Source: Cryoendolithus antarcticus
Lineage: Eukaryota; Ascomycota; Dothideomycetes; Cladosporiales; Cladosporiaceae
Reading direction: 5' to 3'
Assembly: GCA_002077065.1 (NCBI GenBank)
Contig: NAJO01000005.1
Location: 1,054,001 to 1,118,000 of the forward strand
DNA: 64,000 bases
Position numbers and translations under genes: made by a program. Under the pieces are notes generated by a model. That model had not been told where the DNA came from, did not search any database, and worked only from the letters and a program-made list of their open reading frames with translations. Positions 9,493 through 21,022 of this stretch are shown piece by piece (position 1 is the first letter of the stretch; every line of letters starts with the position of its first letter).

Positions 9493-11201
9493 TCATCGTC
9501 CACCGATTTGTCCCTTGGGAATCGGCTTGATCCAGCACACGGCAAGATTGACAGCCATCGTGATGACCCCAATGATCCAAATCGACTTGCTGTACTGCTT
9601 CGGTCCATTGTACCTGAAGATGATAGCAAAAATGATTCCGCCGAAGTTACCTGCAGCACCAGTGACACCCGAGACAACACCGTTGGCGTGTGGGTGCACG
9701 TGCGGCACCAGCGAGTAATTTAGCCCGTTAGCACCCTCGAGAAAGAAAGCGAGACCGACGCCGATGAGAGCCACAACCGCACCGAGCGACTTCGGGTTGC
9801 CAGCACCAATAGCGATCAGGAAGGCGCCCATGATCACGCCGTAGGTGTGCAGTAGGATCTTCTTCGCCCATACAGACTTCGTGCGGCGGTACGCGAAATC
9901 CGAGACGAGACCACCTAGCGGCCGCCAAACGACGTTCATGAGGCCGAACATAGCTGCCCAGTTGCCGGAGCCTTGTAGACCGAGATACTTGAACTTGGCC
10001 GTATAGTAATTGCCCAGAATGCTATTAATGGAGAGCTCGGCACCGAAGGAGCAGAAGTAGCAGGCTGCAGTGACGAGGGTCTGGAGCGAGAAGATGACGT
10101 GCATCATCTCCTTGCCGCTAGGCTTGACGACAACTTCGCCGCGTGCGGTATCGAGCATCTGCTGCTCGCCCATCTGAGCCTCGTGGTCACCGAACGTGCC
10201 GCGGTGGTTATCAAGCTTCTTCTCCTCGTCCGAGGTCGTTGGGGATGAAGTGCCGTCCGTAGTCGGCTTGTCACTAATGCCACCGGGAATGTCTACCACT
10301 GCAGGTGACACACCGTGTTCGCGCAAGTTGTTCTCCGCGGCCTGGAAGCGATCGGCCCACTTGCCGGTCGGGGTATCAGGGCAGAGAAGCACGAGCAGCG
10401 TTGCAACGCTGACAATGAGGATGCCCGGGACGACGAACGATACTCTCCATGCGACGTGCGTACTTAGGCCTTGGTTCTTGACGAGCGAGTGGAATACGGC
10501 GGGCATCACCTGCGACCTGTCAGCACTATGCTCTCCAAGGACGCTTCGTTGGGATCGGGGCTTACGAAGTACGTGATACCACCACCGGCATTCCCGAAGC
10601 CAGCTGTGAGACTGTTCGCAGTGCCGACGATATTCTTATCAAAGAATCCTGTTGTCCATACCTGACAGGGAACGCTTGAGTAAGGTCAGTATGGTCCAGT
10701 CGTTGATTTCGTACTTGATTCGGAACTTACAAACTTCCACCAAGTATACCGATGAAGAAGCGGAGAGCATAGAGCTGATTGACATTGAACGCGGTCCCAG
10801 ACAGGAACGTTGGGATAGCTCCGATGAGCAAGCAGCCCGCGAAGGTATACCGTGGTCCGAACCTATCGCAGGCCGGACCGGCAACCAGACGGACGAGCAA
10901 TGTAGCAAGCAGGGCGATGATGTTCGAGTTCGAGATTTGCACTGTCGTGAGACCAATGTCCTTGGCGATAACATCGCTGAGGAGCGGTGGGAATGCGTAC
11001 CATGACCAGAAGGCGATCATGAACCCGAACCAGCTGAAGAAGAAGACTCGGCCATGGACGCTGAAGGGATTGAAGAGGGGTACTGATCGTGCCTACGCTC
11101 GGGTTAGACTTGGTCGTACTGAACGTCCGAACGAGCTGACATACCTTTCCGTTGATAGGATTGACCTCAGGATGCTGCCACAGAACAGCCGGGTTGAACA
11201 T
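9493..11201 (-). CDS. nrtA: high-affinity nitrate transporter, NNP family of MFS
   Basis: Imports nitrate (and possibly nitrite) across the plasma membrane by proton symport, the first step of nitrate assimilation. Four exons: 11201-11145, 11092-10731, 10674-10566 and 10509-9493. The introns are 52, 56 and 56 nt and the phases close to 515 codons (514 aa). The N-terminus opens [15 protein letters not shown], matching the SPEVNPNNRKA start of NrtA/CrnA. The sequence shows the long first membrane region with SWYAFPPLL, the DRFGPR loop of MFS proteins, and both NNP nitrate signatures: AGFGNAGGG in TM5 and AAGNFGG in TM11. A large hydrophilic central loop of about 90 residues (from about 230) is typical of fungal members. 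The gene is not clustered here with nitrate or nitrite reductase. A NirA-type site and one GATA site lie upstream, suggesting the usual control by nitrate induction and nitrogen repression. Confidence 0.95.
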
Positions 11202-11469
11202 CTTAGGGAGCAATGGCAGTTGTTTCTTGCGTTGCGCCGAGCGTTTATTACTTCGCGAGCGACGTGCAAGACCAATAGAACAACTCGTAAGGTGGACAAC
11301 ACCAAAGAAAAGTCTGAGGTATAGTTCCGAACTGCTGATGTAGGGGAAGCAGCAATTTACATATGCAGTCTATATCAAATTGACGTAAGTCTGCAGATCA
11401 CGTTTCTCCGGTATCATACAAAGTCTGGGGGATCTGGTGTTGGCGTGCGCAGGGCCTAGCAAAGAGCAA

Positions 11470-11477
11470 CTCCGAGG
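11470..11477. promoter_or_regulatory. candidate NirA/NIT4 binding site upstream of nrtA
   Basis: CTCCGAGG matches the published NirA consensus CTCCGHGG exactly, 269 bp before the nrtA start codon. NirA is the nitrate-specific Zn2Cys6 activator. One exact 8-mer can occur by chance, so position and gene context are what make it credible. Confidence 0.5.
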
Positions 11478-11588
11478 AAGCGGATAGGGCCCAACGATCT
11501 GGATCGAGGATAGGGATGAACGGCGGGACACGCTGCACGTCTCTCGGCGCCAGTCGTTTGGCTGAGCGAAGCGCTCGACTTGTCGGCT

Positions 11589-11594
11589 CGATAA
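11589..11594. promoter_or_regulatory. candidate AreA/NIT2 GATA site upstream of nrtA
   Basis: CGATAA fits HGATAR and lies about 390 bp before the nrtA ATG. Nearby GGATAG copies at about 11481 and 11508 do not fit the H position. GATA sites are frequent, so this is suggestive only. Confidence 0.35.
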
Positions 11595-12928
11595 GCAATC
11601 CGACACTTGCTTGTGGCGCTTGTAATGGAGGTCTTTCGTGGCGTTCGAGGCTTGATGGGTGGTCCAAGACGTCGAAGGTATTTCCGATATATGACTTATG
11701 CTTGAGCGTCTAGATCGCGTCGACCTCTAACCACGTTCAATGCATCTCCGTCAAGTTAAGCAGCGTTGGGATGTCAGTCGTACTCTGCGAGGATTCCCGC
11801 ACTCGGTGCACTGCCAGTCCTTCTGCGGCGCTGCTTTCGCTCTGACTTCACAACAGCTAGACCACGACGGCAAGCTATCGTACGGCCCAATCGTTCACAC
11901 TCACGCTCACGTTACAGATCGCCACCTGCTATTCCCCCCGGATCTTCGACAGACTTGCGCATCTGTGTTCTTCGCGAGTCATATCGCGAACCTGCGACCT
12001 TATCTGAGGTGTGGATACCCATATGCCGAAAAGGGAGTAGCAGCAGCAGGCTGGCAGATAAGGATCCTCAGCGACAGTGCTTGTCAGCCGCAGGCGTCTT
12101 GACCGTGGCCGCGGCAGAATAGATATCTATGTTGAGAGCTCGAGGTTGCGATAGTCTCAAGAGTGACTACTTTCTTTTCCTCGACCTACAAACACACGTT
12201 GTCCAGTCCAGCGGGATGGAAACATGATCTTAGGCATGCACCGAGGGTCTGAAGTTACACGCCAGCCATTGTCACACATGCGCCTGACCCTAATCATGCA
12301 AGACAGCCTTTCACACGCGATTTCGTCGTCGGGGCAGTCATAACAGATATGTTGATCGCAGAATTTTGATGAACTGTGGTTGTTGGTACCGTGTGGGATG
12401 TCGTACACTAAATTAGACTTCCCGAATATAGCCGTATGCCTTATGAGAAGTCACTTTTCCCGTGCCACGTGACAGAGCGCGTCTCTCGTCACGATCGTGT
12501 TCTGATGCCAATATCACCGCTCCGAATGTCTGAGACGTCTCCTATGCTTATATCGACCTAGCTGTGGCAGTGTAGAACATCTTGCTGCGCGAGGGAGAAG
12601 CGAAGCCTCAATTACGCCTACATACAAGTTGAAAATGCGCATCTGCCTGCAAGGGCTTTCGCCCCAATATTGTCTCTGCGATCGTTTAACAAGGGCACAG
12701 GAGCTTGGAAAACCTCTCGCGAGGCTCATTCACTGTTCTGACCACGTACCATCCCGGGTGTCAACAGCAAGGTTTGGCATTGCTCATAGGTGTACAACTC
12801 TTTGACAGCTTGATCTGTATCAAGTCAACAACTCTCAAGCGTTCCCTGATGTCGCGTCCATAGAAACATCATGCATCATCTCGCATGTCGACTTGTGCAA
12901 CGTCGCTCTTCCAGCAGGACAGCCCCAC

Positions 12929-14482
12929 TCACCGATCCCCTCTCATCATACTGGCCTCCAACTCCTCCCTCAACCGCATCCCTACATCACTGACCTCAAT
13001 CTCATCCTTGTACTCACTCATTTCATCATCCTCCCTTCCGTCTGCCTCAACACCGTACTGTCCTTCCTGCTGCAGCACTTGCGCTAGAGTATGCTCGTCC
13101 GTACCGGCCATAGGCATAGCAGAAGTTGTCACGTCCCATTGCTGCAGCTCGGCCAAGATCTGCGGGTCGACGGGCATATCGGTGTAGTGTTGATAAGCTG
13201 TGGAGGACAGGTGGCTGTGAGAGTGCTGTGGGGGTGAACCATGGTGTTGCTGTGGTATGAGGTGCGTGGCAGCGGCGCCAGCTTGAGTTGAGTCTGCGGA
13301 GTTGTCGTGCTCTGACCCGGCAGTGACAAGACGAGCAGTGGGATTGCTGCCATTTCCACTGTTGGACTGCTCTCGTGCAGCCGATCTACGGCCATTGGCA
13401 GCAGTGTTCGCAGCAGTCTTAGGTGCGTTACTGTCCTTGCAATCCGGACAGTTCCTGATAGCTGCTGAGACTGTCTCTTTGATGCGCACCCAGTGGTACT
13501 TATCGGCGATCGTCGCAGTGGTCTTGTTGATGCCGCCATGTCCCACGACATGCACGTCCTTTGCGATAGCGTATTGCTTGTGCGGATCCGAGATGACCTC
13601 CTTGCCCTTCAGCATCAGCTTGTCTTCCTCGCCCTCGACCTCAGCAGGTATCAGTCGGTAATGTGTAGCTGCACTTCTCAGTCGACTCTTCTCTGCTCGA
13701 TCTGATCCAGCTGGATATGCTCCTGACTTGAGATAGAACCGAATCTTATCGAAGCGCTCCTCACTCACATACTCCTCCGTCTCACCTCCCAGCTCCCTCC
13801 CGAAGATGATCGCATCGATGTACCCCTCAGGATAGCTCTTCAGATTACCACATCCCTTTACTCTACCAATGCGCTTGAACCCCAATGCATCCCAAATCCT
13901 CAGACTCGCTACATTAGTCTCATACACCAGATTGAACACGGAGTACGTATAGCCCAGCCGTGGCGCCCAGTCCAGATAGCACTCTCCCATCAGCCTTCCC
14001 ACGCCACGGTTCCTCGCAGCGTCCGTGACTAAAAACCCACCATTGCAGACATGACTGCTGCGGCCGGGGTAATTGGGTTTTATGTAGAAGCTCCCCAAGC
14101 ACTGCTTCGCCCAATCCACACCCTCCCGCTCCATCTCAACCACTTCCTCCGCACTGCCGATGTCACCCACCAGCATGATCGCGCCGAAGTTGGCGAACCA
14201 GTAGGGCCCGAAGTTGGTTAGGGGTATGGGATCGATCATAGGGTAGGTGTCGCCCTTAACGATTTCCCTCCCGAGAAGCTCGCACAGGTATGCATTGAGC
14301 TTTGGCGGGACTTGCGAAGCGGAGTAGAAGGGTATTAGAGTTGCTATCGTGGTTCGATCGCGCAGGGTAACCTGCTTTGGGTGTATGTCTGCTGGTAGAG
14401 GGGATTCGAGATACGGGAACGGACTTTCGCCTGAAACGCGGTATAGCGCTGGGGCTGTCGGGTCATCTAGCATAGCAGGCAT
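12929..14482 (-). CDS. SPT10: SPT10-like protein: acetyltransferase fold plus integrase-type HHCC zinc finger
   Basis: In yeast, Spt10 binds histone-gene upstream elements and activates core histone transcription. This frame encodes 517 aa from the ATG at 14482. A GNAT-type domain spans about 40-230, with the acetyl-CoA loop RNRGVGRLM at 158-166 and the IWDALGFKRIGRV strand-helix end. After a linker comes an H2C2 integrase-like zinc finger with His311, His315, Cys345 and Cys348 (spaced HxxxH...CxxC). The C-terminal 160 residues are Ser/Gln/His-rich low complexity ending in an acidic stretch. The GNAT plus HHCC order is diagnostic of the family. In-frame codons continue upstream of 14482 to a possible acceptor (CTAG at about 14524), so a short 5' exon may add residues; I could not place its start. 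Confidence 0.85.
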   Translation of the reverse strand: MPAMLDDPTAPALYRVSGESPFPYLESPLPADIHPKQVTLRDRTTIATLIPFYSASQVPPKLNAYLCELLGREIVKGDTYPMIDPIPLTNFGPYWFANFGAIMLVGDIGSAEEVVEMEREGVDWAKQCLGSFYIKPNYPGRSSHVCNGGFLVTDAARNRGVGRLMGECYLDWAPRLGYTYSVFNLVYETNVASLRIWDALGFKRIGRVKGCGNLKSYPEGYIDAIIFGRELGGETEEYVSEERFDKIRFYLKSGAYPAGSDRAEKSRLRSAATHYRLIPAEVEGEEDKLMLKGKEVISDPHKQYAIAKDVHVVGHGGINKTTATIADKYHWVRIKETVSAAIRNCPDCKDSNAPKTAANTAANGRRSAAREQSNSGNGSNPTARLVTAGSEHDNSADSTQAGAAATHLIPQQHHGSPPQHSHSHLSSTAYQHYTDMPVDPQILAELQQWDVTTSAMPMAGTDEHTLAQVLQQEGQYGVEADGREDDEMSEYKDEIEVSDVGMRLREELEASMMRGDR

Positions 14483-15148
14483 ATTGGACGCTGGCAGTGC
14501 TTTGGTACGGGGAGGAGATGACTAGATAGAGCATGGTTAGCATTTCAGTGGACTTAGCTAGTCTAGCTACGAGAGCCATCCATAATGAGAACAGCTTGCT
14601 CCGAAGAGCGGCATGTCCGCTCAATGGTCTATATGGCAGTGCATTGTCGTTGCAGACCGATTGCATGGAGGCATTGGTAAGGGAAGAGAGCGTTGGAGCG
14701 GGCACTTACCTGGGGGTTCTTGGGATGAAGTCTACAAGCTCAATCTCAGAAGTGCACGCCAAAATTTGGAGTAGGGTTGAGCGCATGCGAGTATGCCTGA
14801 GGCTCCCCAATTTCAGAGAGTCAAGTTGACCGTTGCATTGAAACCACAGTACACATAGATGAAGGCAAGTGATTCAAACCCGATTCCATGTATCCACTAT
14901 GTATAAGAGAAAACAGTACAGTCCCTCAACCATGTCTGCTCCAAAACCTCTACTAGCCCCTGCTGTACGCCTCCAATAACAGATACACTTTCTTCTCACT
15001 AGTCCTCTCCCTCGACCCCGCGACAGCATTAGACACAGCGATGTCTCGAAGTATAACGCCTAATTATGCAAGCCGTTTGTCGCGCGAGCAAGTCATTACA
15101 GCCCTTGAAAGGCCTATGATACTGTTGATACAGTCATCATTTCTCAAT
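14483..15148. other. intergenic, SPT10 upstream and FKS1 3' flank
   Basis: About 670 bp. A donor-like CAG/GTAAGT on the minus strand at 14708 could belong to a 5'-UTR intron of the SPT10-like gene. Nothing else was recognised. Confidence 0.35.
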
Positions 15149-18100
15149 CTAGTAAGCGAACATCATCCTCTTGTTGCTTCCAACGCCGTTCGCGCCGGAG
15201 CCCACACTTGTTGCCTGAGCACCAGTGGCGCCGTTGAGGCCGGAGCCGGTGGCGGAATTGGAGGTGTCGTTGTTGTTCCAGTTGGTCGGCTGGATCAAAA
15301 TCATGCCTCCGACGTCAAACTTGAGGGTCGTGACATCGAGGAACTTGCTGGCGATGATCGGACCGACGATCAGGATGACGAAGAGGAAGAGCATGCTGAA
15401 GTACATGATGGCGTAGCGGATAACGCGGCGACGGCGGAGCTTGGTCTGCTTCAGCGAGTAGATGGGAGGTCGAATTTGACGGCTGCGGATGATGTTAGTA
15501 AGTTTGCTAGGTTTCAAACATACGGCAAGAGACACATACCTAGGACGCAGCCAGAACAGCATCACCGAGTGGAACTTGTCGATGTAAGGCACAAGCAGAG
15601 CTGGCGCCAGAATGAACAGCAACACGTGTCCGAGCCAAAAGTCAGCAGCAAAGTATCCAAGCTCAGTGATCTTGCACAAGAACTCGCGGCCAGGCTGCGA
15701 GATAGTGTGCCAACCGAGGGAGTACCACTTGCCGGTCCACCATGCTATGTTGGAAGTATCGGCGCGGAACTCTCTGGTCAGGGCGAGGGCGACGATCAGC
15801 TTGAAGACGAAGCGCTGGATAGCGACAACGGCAATCATGCCCAATAGAGCTTTAGTAAAGCTCCAGCCTTCCAGGAAGAACATGACCTCGAAGAACACCA
15901 GCAGCATGATGACTGCGATGGCGTGGGCGATGGCGGCGAGGACGGCACCGAACTTCTTGCAGCACATACTAAGTAGCGGGCCCATACAGCAGGCCATTGC
16001 AAAGAACATGATGGCGACACCGGCGTTGATGGCGATGGGTCCGAACGCGACAATAGCAATGCGGATGAGCGCAGCAGTCGGCTTGATATTGACGCCTTGC
16101 ATGCCCGGATTTGTAGATTTGACGCCGGTACCAGCATTGATGTACAGATACGGTAGCAGCGACGCAGCTACGAAGACCAGCGGCCCAATGATCTCGGTGA
16201 AGAAAATGTTAGTGAACTTCGCCCGAGGGGTGTCGCCGGAAAGTTTAGCAGACGGCTCGCCCAGAGCCTTACGCTTGAAGCCAGTAAGACGGGTACGTGA
16301 GAGACGGACGAAACCAATCCAGGACGCAGAGTGAGCCTTGGTGTTGCCGCGAGACAGCCAGCGCAAGAACTCGCGGTAATCGATGAAGAAGTCGGCCCAC
16401 GCGAATTGATGCGGGTTGAAAACGAAGGGTGAGATGCACAGCGCGAGCAGTGACACCCAGAACCATAGCAGCCAATAGCCCCAGACTGTCAGCGTAGCGA
16501 AGAGCAACATCATCAAGCAGCGAGCGCCCCAGTAGATGGAAGGCGCGGCGAAGCGGGAGAAGAGCACACCGAATGGCATGCGTGCAGTTGCAAAACCACG
16601 TCCAGTACCAATGTAGCGGGCGCCACCATATGACAGATCCTGCTGGATGGAGTAGGCGTAGATCTGGCAGACAAACACCTCGAACAGAGGGGACAGCGAC
16701 GAGAAATGCTTTGCCAGACGAGTAGCCGCGCGCCAGAACCCCCGCTCCGTCAACTCCTGCACCGTAAGCGGCACGAAGGAGATGAAGAACACGATGAAGA
16801 TCGACACAATACAGCGCTGCACCCAGTCCATGATCGGTACGATGTTGGCGCATCCGGTAGGCTTGAGGGCATCCGTGGGCGGAACATTGCGGTTGTAGAA
16901 GCAACTGATGGTCTCATGACGCAGAGCACCCAAGTTGATCAGACACCACATGAAAAGCTGCACCGACAACATGATGAACAAGTTGTTGATGTGGAAGCCA
17001 GGATGTGCGTAGTAAAACGACAGGAAGCGGTCCAGAGGAAGTTGCGTGCCGAGATAGTAGTACTCGCGGGACAACATCTGCTCTCCCATACCAGTGCCGA
17101 TCTTGGTGGTGAAGTTCAAAATTGAGCCGAAACCCAAGTCACGACCCTTACCACACTGGTAGTATTCGCAGTGCTTGATGCGACCACCGCGGAGGAGTGC
17201 GGTCATTCCAGCGTAGATGTCCTCGTTTAAGTGCAGACCCTTTTGAGCCTTGGAAACACCACCACGAGTGGTCATGAAGATGCCGTTCAGGAAATCAGGA
17301 TGACCGTAGTGGAGCTTTCCACCAATCTGGGCTAGGGTACGGGCGAAGAGAGTACCGAACGTCTGTTCCTTACCAGCAGCGACATCACCGAGGATACCGA
17401 TGTTCTCGGAGAAGATGTACTCACGAGCACCGAGGATGGCGACGGGGTTGAAGTTGGTGGGAGGCAGACCGGGAGTGTAAGGCGAGACGTTGTCGGTGGT
17501 CATCTCCTCGAACTCAGCCAAGACAGAGCGGATCTTGAGGCACTCCTCAAGGTAGTTGTCCTGGTTGGCATCGATAAGCTGAATGTACTCGCCACGGTAG
17601 AAGATGAGGCAGTGGTTCTGGTTGTCGGACTTTCCGTCACCGAGGATGGGGTTGCCAGACAGCAGCACGCGGAACTTCGGACGACGGTTGCCATTCTCCA
17701 TGATCTCAGAGTGGCCATCGATCAACGCAGAGTAGATTCTCGGGTCCTCGCCCTCGGCGACTGGTGGCTCTTCGTCAAGGTACGCAATCTGCAAGTCGGG
17801 GTAGGCGCGGAGCAGGAACTCGGCATTCTCACGCTCCTCCTTTGAGAACTTGGAGTAACGCTGCATGGAGACACAGATCTTGAACTTCCGGCGGGCCATG
17901 CGCTCGAGCTCACGCTCGAGCTTGTCGGAGTTACCACCGAACATCTGCACGACCTCAGGGTTCTCGACACGGTAGAGGAGTTTGATGGCGCGGCTGTAGT
18001 TCATGAAGCCAGAGATAGTGCGGTACAGGGTCTGCGAGCGCAGAGATGCCCAAATGCGCGTGCGAAGGGTGTACTCGGGTGCGGCAGACTTGAATCCGAT

Positions 18101-21022
18101 GCAGTAGAATGGCAGATCATCGATCTTGCTCTTCTGGGTGTCCTTCTCACTCTTCTCGTAGTCGCCATTGAATTGCGAGGTCTCATCGGCCAGAATCTTG
18201 GTGTCCTTGACGAAGCAGTCCCACTCGTGAGGATGAAGCTGCTTGAGGTACTCGAGCATAGTGACACGGGAGTAAGGCTCATCCTCGCGAATAATCTCGC
18301 GGAGTGATAGCAGGATCTTCTCGCTGTAGTGAGGAATGATTACCGTGAAGGTGGGCATGTTGTCGACTGGCAAAGGCTCAGGGATAGGTGTCGAAAGGGA
18401 CTGCGCAAAGAAAGAGATACGGCGCTCAGCCTCGGAGTGCGACGGGAAGAACTCAGTCTTGAACGAGTGATCTTCCTGAGAGACGAAGAAGGTCGGTGCA
18501 CGGAGAGTGCGCTTGCCCTCTTGCTCTGATGGAACCTGATGGTAGAGCAGCTTCTGAACGTGGTCGATGGCCAACAGATGCTCGCGGTACATGGAGATGA
18601 CGATGGCGTTCCAAATCTGCGAGATGAGCACCTTGGGTTTGTACTTGATCTCCATGTCGGTCGTAGCCAGGATCTTAGAGTAGATACGCTTCGGCAGGCG
18701 CGAGAAAATGTTCCTCCATGGTGTCCAGATGGACACACCAAGGTAGAAAGAGCGGGCGACGGAGAAGACACAGTTCCAGATAATGTACCACAAATATGTA
18801 TCCAAGAAGAACAGGATCAAGTCGGTGAAGTACATCAAGATCAGCAGGACTGTTGGCTGACGCTTGCAGAGGATGTCTCCAATGATGGAGTCTCCAAGGC
18901 AGGTGTCGATCTTCATAGTGGACAGAATGCGGATGGGATCACGGATTGACAAGGTCAGGAAGAAGTATGATTCCGTGAGCTTGGCTGCAAAGACCAGGAC
19001 CCAGAGACCGTAAGACATCCACATGTCGTTTCCGTGCAGACGTGGCCAGCTTGCGGTGAATGTCTGGCTGGCAACATATTGCCTTCGCTTACCGCCAAGG
19101 TAGCTTCCGAATAGGCCGCCGAGAGGCATGATCGAGAAGAAGAAGAACGTGATCAGAGCGATCAAGAACTGCACCACTCCGAGGATAAGCGCAATCTGGC
19201 CATGCTTGTTGATCCCAAAGATGTAGACCGAGGGTGCAACATTGATAGCGAAGACACCGAGCAGCGCGAAAAAACGTTTTCGAAGATGCTGTGCGCCGGC
19301 CCATCGTCGAGGTACATACATCCATTCGCAGATGGTGGCAGCGATCATGATGAGGGAAGCGAGAGTACCACCAAGCGCGACTGCGGACCAGTGAGCGGCA
19401 GCAGGCGGCTTATTGTCCAGTTGCTGCTGGTAGTTGTCGGTGTACAGAGTGGGCGAGTTAAAAGCCGTGTAGAACCAGTAGACTGTCAAGTGAATGACCC
19501 AGATGCGGTTGAAGTTGGTGAGCAAGTGGAACCACGAACGAGTCTCCTTGTACGTCTTGAAGAATGCCTTCTTCCAAACGACATCCTTCAACCTTTCGTA
19601 CCGCTCAGCAGGCGGCAGATCCACCATGCGGGTCTTATCCTCGAAGGCGATCCGCTCGATACCCTCAGGGTACCAGAAGAGCTGGTTCATGTCATCGTAA
19701 CCAATGATCTGGTCATGATCACGTTCGCGGCGAACATATTTACCGTCGAAGATCTCATAACCTTGATCTCTGCAGTATTGGTACAGAGGTGTGATCGCGT
19801 TATTGAGGTAGGAGAACTCATCGACCGGCTCAACGCGGTTTTGGCATGCCGGAGAATGCAGGAAGTCCTCAGCGCACTTATAGAGGAAGCAGAGCACTTC
19901 GGGCATATAGCGGACTTGGTTAGCCTCACCCCAGCAGAGAAGGTAGAGTGCCACTTGTCGTACTCGGTCGTGCTGAGACATGCGGTTCATGCGGGTCTTC
20001 CATCTGTACTCTGCGGCCTCCAGGCTGTTATCGCCCTCCAGACTCTCGAGTGTAGCCTCCTCGTTTTGTGGGTCGGCTCCCTTGTTCTTCTTCTTTGCGG
20101 CCTTGCGAGCCTTGCGAGTTGCTCTGTTGGCTTTTCCGAGCTTCATGTTTGCGAAACCCACGGAGTCGTCAAGATCAAGGTGTGCTGCGAAATACCACTT
20201 TCGGTAGTTTGCACTTTCGCCACCGATGTAGTCAGCGTGCAATGAGAGCAGGGCCTGATTAGGCGACATGCGAGAAGCGCGTGAATCGAGCAGAGTCATC
20301 AGGTGGTCGAACATGTTGCGCATACTGTCACGCTGGAAACCGAACTTGGCAGTAAGGTCAAGGAAGATGTCCTCGATCTCCTCTTTTGAGAGAGGGATCT
20401 GAGCGTCGGAGGTCCATGCTGGGTATGGCTCTCGCGATCTTTGGCCAGCCGGAAGAGCGTTCGAGTAGTCCATGCCGTAGACAGGGGTGGAGGCGCCAGA
20501 TGACCTGTTGCCACCGTAAGAGACCTGCGATGAAGGTGGGCGGTAGCCTCGACCCTGGCCCTCGCCGTACGAGTTGTACCGCTCGTCGCCACGACCGTAG
20601 TAGTCCATCTCGGCAGCACGCGCCATGTCGGATCTCATGGTGAAGTCACTGAAAGTCTCAGAGTCCTCCTCCGAGTCGTGTCCACGGCGGCCTTTGCGTT
20701 GGCTGTATCCACGCTGCTGTTGCTGTTGGCCACCAGCTTGCTGAGCGCCTTGGTCATAGTACTGATCGTCGTAGTACTGATCTTGATACCCCTGCTGAGC
20801 GCCGGCATCGTAGTAGCCGTCTTGCTGGTAGCCCTCCGGGTGGCTTTGATAGTATCCCTGATCATCATAGTAGCCGTCTTGTTGACCAGAATGACCGTAG
20901 CCTTGCTGATCATAGTATGCCTGATCGTGTTCGTCGTGATAGTAGCCATCGCCTTGCTGCGGCTGCTCATGATTATACGCATCATCGTAGCCGCCCTGGT
21001 GATGGGGCTGTGGCGCGGCCAT
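15149..21022 (-). CDS. FKS1: 1,3-beta-glucan synthase catalytic subunit (GT48)
   Basis: Plasma-membrane enzyme that makes the beta-1,3-glucan of the wall from UDP-glucose; target of echinocandins. The first good ATG is at 21022 (codons upstream to 21046 begin with TTG). A 57-nt intron (15483-15539, GTATGT...GCAG) lies near the 3' end, keeps frame and has no stop; splicing it gives the conserved join LRP-SRQIRPP and about 1938 aa. The N-terminal 130 residues are an imperfect Tyr/Gln/Asp/Gly repeat. The cytosolic glucan-synthase domain and two blocks of membrane spans follow. Hot spot 1 reads FLTLSIRDP (18935-18961) and hot spot 2 begins [11 protein letters not shown] (from 16828). Both look wild type at the main resistance positions, with Ser and Pro kept in hot spot 1. 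The next wall gene, a glucanosyltransferase, is transcribed divergently 2.4 kb away. Confidence 0.97.
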   Translation of the reverse strand: MAAPQPHHQGGYDDAYNHEQPQQGDGYYHDEHDQAYYDQQGYGHSGQQDGYYDDQGYYQSHPEGYQQDGYYDAGAQQGYQDQYYDDQYYDQGAQQAGGQQQQQRGYSQRKGRRGHDSEEDSETFSDFTMRSDMARAAEMDYYGRGDERYNSYGEGQGRGYRPPSSQVSYGGNRSSGASTPVYGMDYSNALPAGQRSREPYPAWTSDAQIPLSKEEIEDIFLDLTAKFGFQRDSMRNMFDHLMTLLDSRASRMSPNQALLSLHADYIGGESANYRKWYFAAHLDLDDSVGFANMKLGKANRATRKARKAAKKKNKGADPQNEEATLESLEGDNSLEAAEYRWKTRMNRMSQHDRVRQVALYLLCWGEANQVRYMPEVLCFLYKCAEDFLHSPACQNRVEPVDEFSYLNNAITPLYQYCRDQGYEIFDGKYVRRERDHDQIIGYDDMNQLFWYPEGIERIAFEDKTRMVDLPPAERYERLKDVVWKKAFFKTYKETRSWFHLLTNFNRIWVIHLTVYWFYTAFNSPTLYTDNYQQQLDNKPPAAAHWSAVALGGTLASLIMIAATICEWMYVPRRWAGAQHLRKRFFALLGVFAINVAPSVYIFGINKHGQIALILGVVQFLIALITFFFFSIMPLGGLFGSYLGGKRRQYVASQTFTASWPRLHGNDMWMSYGLWVLVFAAKLTESYFFLTLSIRDPIRILSTMKIDTCLGDSIIGDILCKRQPTVLLILMYFTDLILFFLDTYLWYIIWNCVFSVARSFYLGVSIWTPWRNIFSRLPKRIYSKILATTDMEIKYKPKVLISQIWNAIVISMYREHLLAIDHVQKLLYHQVPSEQEGKRTLRAPTFFVSQEDHSFKTEFFPSHSEAERRISFFAQSLSTPIPEPLPVDNMPTFTVIIPHYSEKILLSLREIIREDEPYSRVTMLEYLKQLHPHEWDCFVKDTKILADETSQFNGDYEKSEKDTQKSKIDDLPFYCIGFKSAAPEYTLRTRIWASLRSQTLYRTISGFMNYSRAIKLLYRVENPEVVQMFGGNSDKLERELERMARRKFKICVSMQRYSKFSKEERENAEFLLRAYPDLQIAYLDEEPPVAEGEDPRIYSALIDGHSEIMENGNRRPKFRVLLSGNPILGDGKSDNQNHCLIFYRGEYIQLIDANQDNYLEECLKIRSVLAEFEEMTTDNVSPYTPGLPPTNFNPVAILGAREYIFSENIGILGDVAAGKEQTFGTLFARTLAQIGGKLHYGHPDFLNGIFMTTRGGVSKAQKGLHLNEDIYAGMTALLRGGRIKHCEYYQCGKGRDLGFGSILNFTTKIGTGMGEQMLSREYYYLGTQLPLDRFLSFYYAHPGFHINNLFIMLSVQLFMWCLINLGALRHETISCFYNRNVPPTDALKPTGCANIVPIMDWVQRCIVSIFIVFFISFVPLTVQELTERGFWRAATRLAKHFSSLSPLFEVFVCQIYAYSIQQDLSYGGARYIGTGRGFATARMPFGVLFSRFAAPSIYWGARCLMMLLFATLTVWGYWLLWFWVSLLALCISPFVFNPHQFAWADFFIDYREFLRWLSRGNTKAHSASWIGFVRLSRTRLTGFKRKALGEPSAKLSGDTPRAKFTNIFFTEIIGPLVFVAASLLPYLYINAGTGVKSTNPGMQGVNIKPTAALIRIAIVAFGPIAINAGVAIMFFAMACCMGPLLSMCCKKFGAVLAAIAHAIAVIMLLVFFEVMFFLEGWSFTKALLGMIAVVAIQRFVFKLIVALALTREFRADTSNIAWWTGKWYSLGWHTISQPGREFLCKITELGYFAADFWLGHVLLFILAPALLVPYIDKFHSVMLFWLRPRYVSLAVCLKPSKLTNIIRSRQIRPPIYSLKQTKLRRRRVIRYAIMYFSMLFLFVILIVGPIIASKFLDVTTLKFDVGGMILIQPTNWNNNDTSNSATGSGLNGATGAQATSVGSGANGVGSNKRMMFAY

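Larger units (their letters stand above)
11202..12928. other. 1.7-kb region between nrtA start and SPT10 stop
   Basis: Holds the nrtA upstream region (sites listed separately) and the 3' flank of the SPT10-like gene. Open frames such as 11740-12102 have no motif or splice support. Confidence 0.4.

Noticed and set aside
10779..11324. 181-codon plus-strand frame across nrtA
   Set aside because: Antisense to a clearly identified gene.
16787..18961. Echinocandin-resistance substitutions in FKS1 hot spots
   Set aside because: The hot-spot residues usually altered in resistance (the Ser, Phe and Pro of hot spot 1) are unchanged; the Ile in hot spot 1 is a conservative difference between species.
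19202..20245. 347-codon frame antisense to FKS1
   Set aside because: A mirror frame of a strongly conserved gene; no independent motif.
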